Positions 51,746 through 63,000 of a stretch of 64,000 nt of DNA are shown in pieces (position 1 is the first letter of the stretch; every line of letters starts with the position of its first letter). The stretch is from Sarcophilus harrisii (lineage: Eukaryota > Chordata > Mammalia > Dasyuromorphia > Dasyuridae), in contig NC_045432.1 in the NCBI RefSeq assembly GCF_902635505.1, forward strand, positions 6,755,275 through 6,819,274, read 5' to 3'. The notes under the pieces are model-generated. The model had not been told where the DNA came from. It saw nothing but the letters and a program-made list of their open reading frames with translations, and made no database searches. The position numbers and the translations under genes are program-made.

Positions 51746-54700
51746 ACACACACACAATTTCATTCTCTGTCTCTCCTTTTTGTTTCCATTTCTTTCTCTC
51801 TCTCTCTCTCACTGTCTCTGTCTCTCTTTGTCTCTGTTTCCCCAGCTCCAAGGGTTCAGAGGGAGTCCAGGTTGGGATGCTCTGGGACAGACCTTGGGAA
51901 TAGTGCACCTCCCAGGCCCTTTTACATTTCAGAGCAAGAAGGTGCTCAGGTCTGTGTATCAGCACAGAAACCATGTAAAGACTGGATGAGAGAGGGGAGA
52001 ACCTAAGTGAAAGGAAGATGGGTTGGTAGCTCTGGGAAGGATCAGGGCCGAGGCCAGGTCTGTGTTTGGGGTTTTACTCTCCCTTCCCTGGTGAATCTGG
52101 CTCTTCCCTAGCCTCGGTAGTTTGGCTAGGGAACGTGCTCTCGGTGGCGCCCCTGCCATACCCCCTCCCCCACCCCCAGCAAGCTGGTGACGTGTACTGG
52201 GAGTTTTATTTTTTGTTCCTCAATGTGTTGCCCATCTGCCGTCCTGCCCGAGCCCGGCCACTGGTGCCGGCTTCGATTGGACACTGTCTCACAAAGCTGA
52301 GAAGTGTCTTTTGTTTGGGGACACACGTTTCTCGGGATGACTTGTCTTACAGAGCAAACAACCTGTCGAATGCTGTATCCACGCTTAGCAGCACTGAGAA
52401 GGCTCATAGCGGAGTGGCTGAGAAGCAGAAGAAACAGACTTTGGATGAGGAGCCAGTGGAAGTGCAGTGTTTGAAGGTAGGCTAGGCTGCCTCACCCCCT
52501 TTGGTTCTAGACCCTGGCCTTGGGGACCCCAGGGGTAGAGACCCAGCTTCACCGCCAGGGAGCTCGGTGCCCCAGCGAAAGCGGATCTCCAATTCTTCCC
52601 AATGCCAAGGCCTTCGCTTTGCTTTTTGGAGGCCAGGAAGGGTGTTTCTAGGACTCCCCGTTCCAGCGGAGCCAGATTGCCCTGTCTAAGCTTGGCAATT
52701 TTGATAAGATGAGATTCCGGGTCTTCCCAGCATCCCATCAGTATAACGCTTTCTTCTTCCTCCAACTGGAGAAGACTTAATCTATTCTCTCCCTTTGTAT
52801 CCTCCTGATGTACGGAGGGTGAGCCATGGGAAGAACCATTGTGTTCCCCACATTAACCAATTGAGGAACGATATAAGAACAGTATTTCAAAGTACAGAGA
52901 GCAGTGGGCAGCTTCCAGTGCGACAGTAAGAGAAATGGACTGGAAAGCCGTGGGAGTGCTAGCTCCGCTGCCGGTCTCTCGCCATGTAGGGGCACTAAGG
53001 TGTTCCTTCCCCCTCCGCCAGTATAGTTGTGAGCAAGTGGGAGCGGGGATGGCCAGGAAGAGGGGGGGGGGGCAGCGGCTACGGAATTCTCAGCAAAGAA
53101 TTCTTCCGAGATGGAAGAGGTGAACTTTGGAGCAAAACCCTTAAGGGGCTGCTTAATGGTAACATCAAGTCTGGGACCGAAAACACTTTTTTTATAATAA
53201 TAAGTTTTTATTTTTTTAAAAATACAAGCAAACATAGTCTGCAACATTCCCCCTTGCAAAACCTTGTATTCCAAATTTTTCTCCCTCCCCTAGGCAGCGA
53301 GCAATCCAGTATAGGTTAAACATGTGCAATTCTTCTACATGTATTTCCACATTTATTGTGCTGCACAAGAAAATCAGATCAAAAAGAAAAAAGGGAAAAA
53401 AACCAAGCAAGCAAACAATAACGAAGATAAAAATACTATGTTATGATCCACATTCAGTCCTCAGAGTCCCCTCAGATGCAGATGGGTCTCTCAGTCACAG
53501 ATCTGTTGGAATTGGCCTAAATCACTTTAGCCAGTCCTGATTTTCTAGAAGAAAAATTTAAGTCAGTAAGGAGGGTTCTGTCCAATGTCACACATAGAAC
53601 GTGTGGTAAAAGAAGCGCTTCCCATATAAAACCTTGCATTCTTCACAACAACTGAGGAAATAAAATGGTTTATTTCAGTTTTACCAAAGAGGAAGCTGAA
53701 ATCCACCCAGGTTAAATTACATAAAGGACCTTTGTTCTCTGTCCAGAGTTAGCAATGCAATTTGAAATATGGAAAGAGTATATCTCTATAGATACATATT
53801 TGTAGCTATATCTAGCTATCATCTATCTATATAGCGATAGATTTTCTAAGCCACCAATGACATTATTACCCCCATTTTCATATAAAGAAACCAAAATTGT
53901 GAGAAATTATAACTTGCCTATTTTATCTTTTTGAAAACACTTTTTGAAAATGGGATATTCTAAATGAATTTCTCTGGATGTTCTGAAAGAACAGCGTCTC
54001 TTCTCCAGACTCAAGATTTGGTGCTGCCATTGCAGACCTTCGTCCCATCTTGGTCCCTTCAGGTTCAGCTGGACAATCTGTCATTTTCTTTTAGGAAAGA
54101 TGTTTAAAAGAAATTCCATCCATGACTAATTCTGCCTCTGCATCCGAGTCTCCCGGGATGATAGGGAAAAACACCGCTGCTTCTCCCTCTGCTGATACTT
54201 TTGCCCCCATCTTGCCTCCATCCACCAGGTGAGACAAGCTTTCGTTTTCTCCCACTGGTGCTCTGCACAATGTACAGGTGTCTGAATTATGGAGGAATGC
54301 GTTTTAACCACTCCTTCCTCTGGCCCTGACGAGGTTGTCCCGCTAGCCCCATCTGCCACAGTAATCTTTGTCAAACTCAAAGCCTCTTTTATTGCTCCTT
54401 TGCAATCATGCATCTACTTTCTGAAAGAGCAGCCTGCTGGAGTCTTCTCTGGCTCGCCCTCTCCCAATTGCCCTTTCGTTATTTTATTCTGTGGGTCTGT
54501 TGCCGAGTGCTGGCTTCAGTGTGGACAGCAGAGAATTTGCGCGTCCTGCCGTCCTCACGCTTCCGTTTCAGCAGCCCAACAGTCCACACTCATATCCATC
54601 CAGTAGTTCAACCCTGGATCTGGGGAGCGGCGGGGAGCCATAAGAGATAGAAGGCCAACTTCTGAGTTAGGAATACCCGGGGCAGTCAGCTAGCATCATT

Positions 54701-57061
54701 TAAACACCTCTTGTGCGCCCAGCCCAGCACTAAGCCATAAAGTCAGCCCTTTTCTTCAGGAGCCCCCGGTCCAATAGCTTTAGGCTCAGCCTTTCTGGGT
54801 GACCCTTAACCCGGTCAATTCTTAGAGCATGAGTGACAGAGCTGGTACCGATTTAGATTTTAAGAGGGAGTTTTCATATTAGAAAATGACAGGGTCAGTA
54901 CTGCTCCCCCCAAAAAAGAAAGAAAAAGGACAGTTGGCATCAAGGATAATCATAAATGCCCAGAGATGGCGTGGAAGAACCTTACTTAATCAGAGATCAG
55001 AAATATTCCAGATAACTAATTCCATTCTTATAAAATCCAGGGGTCAGCAAACCTACAACCCTCAGGTCAAACCCAGGGCCCTTTTACAGACCAGCCTCTG
55101 GGAAACCTCGGTACATTTTGAAACAAGATTTGCTCATATTTAAAAATGTAGAGCCACTTTTTTTTTCAATAAAATTGTTATTGCTTTTCAATTATTATCA
55201 TTACAAACAATATAGACTACAATGTAGTCTAGCAGTATAGCAGTCATCATGGGAACCAGGAAAAGGTTAAAGGTTAAGCCTTAGGCCCAAGTCAGTACTT
55301 TCCAGTGGAAAATACTACATTATACGTACAGAAAACTTATAAAATGCACTTGCGTGTAAAGGTAAAATATGTCAGTAAGAAATGGCACTTGTCATTTAAG
55401 ATTTATACTTAAAAAGCTCTTGATACTTCCAAAAACAGAAGAAATTTCCAATTGATACTAATAGGGTATTTTAATTCTGTTAACTTTAACGTGACCACAT
55501 CCTCCCTGAAATTCTTCAGATTGTTCATTGGGACTTCATTTAAACTAAAAACAGCTGTTCCGAGAGCAAAGCCAAAAATTAATATTTAATGTGGTACAAT
55601 TTTACCATTTTACAGACGTTCTAAAAATACAGAATCTTCAAGCATTTCTCAATACAGATTCTCATCCTGACTAAATGATATTACATTTGATATAAATTAA
55701 GTGAACCAAGATTTCTGTTATTTTTTGTGGAATTTTATTTTAGCTGGAATAAGCTGCCAATTTATTACCGCTTTATTTTTATTTTTGCCGGGGCAGTTGG
55801 GATTTTGAATTCAGTTCTTCCTGACTCAGCACCAGTGCTCTATGCACTGCACCATAGGGCTACCCACCCGCCAAGCTGCCAGTTATCATTGATGCCAGTC
55901 CACCTGGGATACATTTTCTGCTAAGTCCCTGGTCTTCCACAGTAGCCACAGAAAGTGTGCGACGCCATCAACAATCCATTACGGTTCTAAATCAGTTGGC
56001 CTGTTATAGGAATCAAATTCAGTTTTCTTTTATTTATAATTTGGTCTTATCCTTAATAAAAAAAATAATAAATAAAACCTTAATAAACTTGTCAAACATC
56101 CACTAATTCCAAAAGATGTATTTCTAAGGAGAACACAGTTTGATGTGTTCAAGGGCTGAATTTCTTTGTATTATATGCTACCTCTAAACCTATACCTTGG
56201 ATGAAAAATGAACCCCCAAACCCCCAGCCAGTGTACAGTAGCATCATAAAATAATTGGAGTTAAAGAGATATTATAAATTAATAAATGTATAATAGATAA
56301 TAAAATAAATAGATCAAATCCTTCGACCCGATGACCGACATACTTATAATGACCCAACAGTGGTATAAAGGGACTGTCGATAAAAATTAGTATTTTGGTT
56401 TGCTGACATTGCATTTTGAAGCAAATCAGTAGCAGTACTGATCGGCACATACATAATCACAAGACGGCCCTGTGGGGGATGTGTTAATGGTTTCCAAATA
56501 ATATTAGAATTTCCCTTTAAATAGCTCCTCAACCACCTCAAGGTCCCCAAATATCATGTCTGCCATTACTTATTGTTTTAAAATATAAGTTTAAGGGAAA
56601 AAATTGAAACATACATGGAAGTAGTGTTGAAGAACTGTTTTGTTTTATTTTTCCAAACGTGCAAAAGTAGTTTTCAACATTCACCTTTGCAAAACCTTGT
56701 GTTCCACATTTGAAAAACATTTTAGATCCTACGTGAAATGTTTCTTAACAGTTAAGAATAAAGCTCCAAAAGAGTCAAGCTATTTCCGAGCATCCATGTC
56801 TGCTTCAAGGTATTTAAATTATTACTCTCTTTGTAGGAAAATGACTGCTAGTTATCTTCACGGATGATCAGTTCCCTGCTAAGATATCGCTGCCTTTCTG
56901 GAAAGCTACTTCTTAGCTGAGGGGCTGGGGTACCTTACCAAAACCAAGTGTGGCCCTGATTTGGCCTTTGAGCACTGGATTGCTGACCCCCCTCCCACCC
57001 CAACAGAGAACCCCTGGAAAGAGGCTTCTTTTCAGTAGTGACAAAACTGCTATGGATAATA

Positions 57062-57097
<36 letters not shown>

Positions 57098-60000
57098 CTA
57101 TTAATGGATATTTATCCATTAACCCGTATAGCAGATTGATTCTGAGAAAAGTCTCGAATCCCAATGAAACAAAGGCCAACCTGATGACACTGAGAGAACC
57201 TCTTTGTTACTTCCAGGCTGCACACATTGCACCTCAGAGTACCCTGGGACGGGGCTGGCTGGGGCCTCTCCTTGGGCAGGTGGGAACTCTGAGCTGTGTG
57301 CTCCTGACTCGATGAGGTCCCCGTGTCTACAGGCCACTTGGGCTCCCTCTGCCTGCTTGGATCAGATAGATAGTCATTGTGACTTTTTCTGGTTTCCTAT
57401 CAAGATTGGGCCAGGTGCATTTCCTAATTCGGGGGAAGGGATGGAACTTGTTATTTTTCCTCTTGGATGTAGCTTTCCCAAAGATGGAGTGGAATGGGGG
57501 TTTGGGGAGTTTGGGGTGTTTTTGAAATCGCGCAGAGATGTGTGTATGTGCACACACACGCATGCACCTTCTGCTGCCTTCCAGGGATAGTTTTCTGTGA
57601 AGAATCTTTCTGAACGGGGACTTTTTCCAATCCAACATCAGATGGTTTGGAGTCATTCACGCCCCCTCTTTTTCTGTCCCCCACCCCAGTCTGACCAAGG
57701 TTTCTGGAGATCTATTTAATCTTCAGCCAGCCTTTGTTTTCAACTCACGGAACGCTGGCACTACTTCGAAGATGTCCCCAAGCCAAACGTGGGAAAATGG
57801 TGAGTTTGTACTCCAGCCCGCCAGTGGGGCTGAATCTTCAGGAACTGGCGTTGTGCTAAGAAATCGGCCCTCTTTTTTCAGCCCTTTTTGTGGCAACGTT
57901 CATTTTTGATTATTTTAAAAGGGTCATTTTTTTTTTGGCCTTTTGAAACAATAGATACAAAGCGTCATTTAGCCTTTGTTGTTAAGGAATGACACTCGAG
58001 GACCCTTGATATAAACATTGGTTATTTGACATAGCACTGTCTTTCAGGGTCTCCCGTGGAATTAGAAAACCAGATGACTAAGTTTGTTAGAACTGTTTGT
58101 AAAATAAAAGTAAATGAGCTCCAGGTGAGGGACATGCCTAGGACTAAAGTGCATGAACTGGAAGCCATGGAGATTCGGAAGCTGATTTGCTTCCTTTCCT
58201 TTTCTTGACCATATTCTGTATAAGAAAGGCTGCCATCTGGGTAGAGGTTATTATAGCCCTAATTCTGCATCCATGGCTGTGTATGCCATGATTCCCGAGG
58301 TTGTTTCTTGGTGGAAATTGGAGCTTATTGTTGTACTATCGCCCTGTAACAGTGCCTTTATGTGTCTCACTTCTCAGAGCTCCCTCTGCCAGCTATTCCA
58401 GTCTCTGCTCCTTCAGAAATTCTTATGGATTTCGACTCAGTGTTTGGAACAAAATCACTGGATTTAGAGAGTCAAGCAGCAGATGGTAAGAGTCTTACCT
58501 TCTTGCTGGTATCTCCAGCGTGTTCTCTCCCTATTCTTTGGCCACGAGGCAGGTCTCGGACTTGATATCAACAATAGTTAGCAGATACAAACACTGAGAA
58601 TATTCGGTACTTATGACTTACAGTTGGTGGTGGAGGCCCCACATGGGACCGAGGTGCCAGTGCCACTTAGGGACTGACCTTGCTGGCGTCCTTCAGCACA
58701 CACAGGGGGCCAGCAGCCCATTGAGACAGGCTTTGGTCTGCTTCCTCTAAGACCTTCCAAAAGTTCTTTACGGTCCGGAGGTGAGTGAGATCTTGCACAA
58801 TGCCAGGGGCGTCCCAGCCAGGGCAGGCCTTGCTGAATTGGCAAGATTTCCAGAGTGGTCTAGATTTGGAGGCTCGGCCTCATCGAGGCCCAAGAAGCTC
58901 ATCGTTAGGTATTCAGCCACCAGGCGATGGATAATTTTGGTCACAGTGGCTGTGGCGGTCTGTCCACCGAGTGGTAGAGGAAAAGCAATCTGCCAGTGGA
59001 GGGAGTGCTCGGGATCACGAAATCGTGGCTTTGAGGCAGCAGGAAGCCAAGAGTTTATCCACCGCGTGTGGTAATCCATGGTCTGAGCAGCTTAATTCAC
59101 ATGGGGCTCAGTTAGTATGAAAGTGATAAGACTTTTTCCTAATGATGGCGGGGCTGTGGAAAAGCAGGCACGCCAAAGCCTTGTTGGTGGAGCTGTGAGC
59201 CGGTCCAGAGTTTCTGTAAAGCATTTTGAAATTAAGCCCCCAAATGGTAACTCTTTGACCCAGCAGTACTAACACTGGGGCTGTGCCCCAAAGAGATCAA
59301 AGAGGAAAAGGACCTCTGGGTACAAAAATCCTCAGAGTGGCTCTTTCTGTGTTGGCAAAGAACAGGAAATAAGATGCCCATCAACTGGGGAATGGCTGAA
59401 CAATTTAGGATATATGAAGGTTATAGAATGCTAGCTTTTAATACAGTGCTTGGAGCATAAGAAATAATTATTACAAATAAAATAAAGGCACTTAATAAAT
59501 GTTTATTTACTGATTCGTATTGTGCTGTAAGAGAAATGACATAGGGGATGGTCTCAGAGAAACCCGGGCAGACTTATGTGAACTGACACAAAGTGAAGTG
59601 AGCAGAACCAAGAGAATGATTTGTACCACAACTACAATAATGTAACAGTGATCGGTTTTAGAAGACTTAGAGACGCTGATCAACACAGTGATCCCCCACG
59701 GCTTCAGAGGGTTCATGATGAAACATGCCTCCTACCTCCATACCAGACAGGGGAGGGACTCAAGGGCAAATCCACTTTCCCCTCTTCCCTCCTTTTTCTT
59801 TTTCCTTTCTTCTTCCCCCCCCTTCCTTCCCTTCCCTTCCCCTTTCCTCTCACCCCGACCCCCTGCCATTTGTCATGGACTTTGTTTTTTTCCAATGGGT
59901 ATGAGTGTAGAAGGGAAAGAATCTGCAGCCTAAAATAAAACTGAATTCAGAAATGTTTTCCCTGCATTCCGTGTAATGACTGAAAACAAGATTCTTTGTT

Positions 60001-63000
60001 GACCTTGTTATTTTCTTTGTCTTCTCTTGCACCTTCTTTGGATGGATCCCACCATCATCTCGGGATAGGTGAGTTTGAGCCAAAGCCTCTTCCGGATGAT
60101 GCCTCCAATCTATCTGGGAAAACCCAATGCCCGAGAGACATGCTGCCTGTGTCCTGGTGGGAGGGAGAGGAGACAGAGGCTGAACTTCACAAGCGGTTGC
60201 ATGGTGTGCTCTTCTCGGCTTCAGGTACGGCGGGCTGCCTGGCTTTGTGCACTCACAAGCGTCACGGTGTGGGGCGAGTTGCTCTGTGATCACATGGACG
60301 GACTGAACTCTCATTTCCTTCTCCAATAGTGTGCCCCCCCAAGCCCGCGAGGTCTGCCCTGCTCTTGTCCCCTAGATTGGTCCCTAGAGCACAGAGGAAA
60401 AGTGACTTGCCCGCGCTTGATAGCAACTCTTTTGCTCCTGGAGCCTGCTGTCTCTTGCTCTTGCTAAAAAGAATTAAGCTGCACCATCTCCAAGTAGTTG
60501 CCATTTTTCTTTTGCTGAGCCATTGAACTGCTCCCACAGGCTGCTCGGGAGCTAAACTTTCAGTCAGTCGGTAAACTGTTAGTAGACACCTGCTTCGTGC
60601 CAGGCGTTAGGCTGAAATCCAGGGATAGAAAAGACAAAAAGACTGGCCCTGCCCTCAAGGAGCTTCCAGTCTGATGGGGGTGGGGTGGGAGGACGAAGCA
60701 CCCTAACCAATTCCTCATAGGGCAAGACTTGGCATGATCTGTCGGCTGTAGGGCAGATTGTGGCATTGAAGTACAGAGCAGGGGATAATGAGGCTGTGGC
60801 CTCCTCCACGGCTTCCATGCCAGCCTGTAAGATGTTTGACTGCAGATTTCCCAAAGGCGGGGGTGGAGAAAAGCTGTGGGAAAGCCCCTGCAGCCAAGAG
60901 TTGCCAGTAACAGCTCTGTTCTTTCTGGTGAGCTTATTCCATGGTCTTTTTTCGTTTTTCGATCATGTTACTGCTCTTGTGCTATAACGTCATCTTTATT
61001 GCCCTGTACCTCACCCCTGAGCTGTTGTCCCTCGTAGCAAAGAATGAAAAAGAGGGGAGGGGAAGCTTTCCGTTAAACGGAGGCACCGATGTAATCTTGC
61101 CCGTGTATTTGGTGCCCCGCATCCACACGAAGTTATCAGAGACCTGCATTTTTCTTATGTCTCCAGATAAAACGTTTTTTTAAAAAGGATTTGAAAGTAT
61201 ATCTTAAATGTAACTATAGGAGCAAAATCTCCCCATCCGGGGGTCCCTTCTGATTTTTTTTATATATGGACTTTTATAGCTTCAGTAATGACAGAGGTGA
61301 CATCATATAGGAGACAGAAAGCTGGGCTGGAGGCCAGGAAGACGTCCTCTAATACACACATGAACACACATACGACCACGTGCACAGGTATACGTGAACA
61401 CACTATGGGGTGACACACAGTGAACACGCGCGTGTGGAGTGACACTCAAAGCATGGCCATCTTAAACTTCTTTTGCTTATGACCCCTTTTGCCCAAGAAG
61501 TTTTTATGTAATCCCAGGTATATGGGTATATAGTTATAGTTCCCCTTGGTGAGTAGGGGAACTCACTACTCCCCACATATAAAAGAGGCTTATAAATCAA
61601 ACATTTACTGAGAGTTGATCAGAACTTTGGGACCGCCACGTTCAGCTGTACAACCCCCAGCGGGGTGGTGGCCCCTAGTTTAAGAAGCTGGGCTGAGGTA
61701 GCCCTAATTCAGACTAGAAATGGCACCTTCATTGGAAGGGGGAATTTCCCCCTCTAGAAGTTCCTTCAACCAATAAGATCATAGGCCCATCCCTGTCCCA
61801 ATGGCCGGTAACCCGCTCTTCTTAAAGGAGACAGTTTTCTGTATGTTTCCTGTTGTTTCAGGCCATAAGGAATGAGCTGGACCCCTCCCCCCCACCCTGG
61901 GCTCCCAGTCTTGTGGTAATTGAATGTATGAAGTGGGCAGGCTGTCACGTTAAACTTAAAGGCTGGGTGGAAATTCAACAGGTGAAGAGGAAGGAGGCTG
62001 GAGGGGCTGTTGGCAGGCACGTGCCAGGGCCGGGGAGCAGAGCCCAGAAACAGGTGTAGGAAGATGAGCTGGAAAGGAGAACAGGGATGGAAGCCATGAG
62101 CGGCAGCTTTCAGAGCCAGGTCCGGGAGTCTGGAAGGCCTCACTTAGCCCTTTGGAAGCAGCCAGGCTTTGCTGAGCAGGATTGTTCTGGCAGCAAAATG
62201 AAAGAAAACGAGACCAGGATGAGGGGAGATGGGAAGAGCTACCTAGAAAGACCTTGTGAAATACAGGCAGGCCCTCAACCCTGGGGCTTAGGATGGCAGT
62301 GGGAGAAGTGAGGAGAGAAAGTGTTTCCAGCATGGGGGACCCGGCCACGGCAAAGGCCTGGAAGTGGTAGATGGGGAATGTATATGGGAAATAGCAGCCA
62401 GTCTGATTGGAGTAAGAAACGGGCACGGGCACCATGAGGAGGATCACTGTGAAATCAGGGTGGGAACAGAGGCCCGATTGTGAAGGGCTTAGACGCTAAG
62501 CAGAGGAATTTGATTTTCAAGACGTTAGGGAGCCACAGATGCTTCCTGGGAAGGAGTGACCTGGTGACAGACTTTAGGAACATCGCTTTGCCAGCTTCAT
62601 AGAGTGTGTGTGGGAGAAGGGTCAGATTAGATGCAAAAAGAGATGATCATGGGGGCAGAGACAGTGAAGGATGAGAGGAGAGATTGGAGGTGAAATCAAC
62701 AAGATATTGCATTGGGTCTGAGGTGATGACCAGAATCCCAAACTCAGGCCTGCACACCAGCCAGGGGGTATCCTGACAGAGGACCGTGTGCCAGCCAGGG
62801 GGTATCCTGACAGGGCCCCGCGTGCCAGCCAGGGGGTATCCTGACAGGGATCCACGCACCAGCCGGGGGTATCTTGGGAGGACAGTGGTACCCTGTGCTG
62901 CAAGGCATTTTGGGTGTTCTTACGCTTGAGATGCTCAGCTCAGATGGCAGCCCAATGTTGTCTGAGGCATGTGTGGTCCCACTTCCTTTCTTTGTGGTTT

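Larger units (their letters stand above)
54229..57689 (+). other. CALM-like intron 11
   Basis: 3.5 kb with a 2-kb hAT-like element, an L1 3' fragment (56640-56720), a SINE remnant (about 55765-55865), an (ATA)n microsatellite, and AT-rich unassigned sequence. No exon with family similarity was found in it. Confidence 0.6.

Noticed and set aside
58048-58124. Possible extra exon between CALM-like exons 12 and 13 (TCTTTCAG acceptor, CCAG|GTGAGG donor)
   Set aside because: 77 nt, so it shifts the frame of exon 13 and leads to an early stop; the peptide has no resemblance to the PICALM segment expected there. It could at most be a minor truncating isoform.
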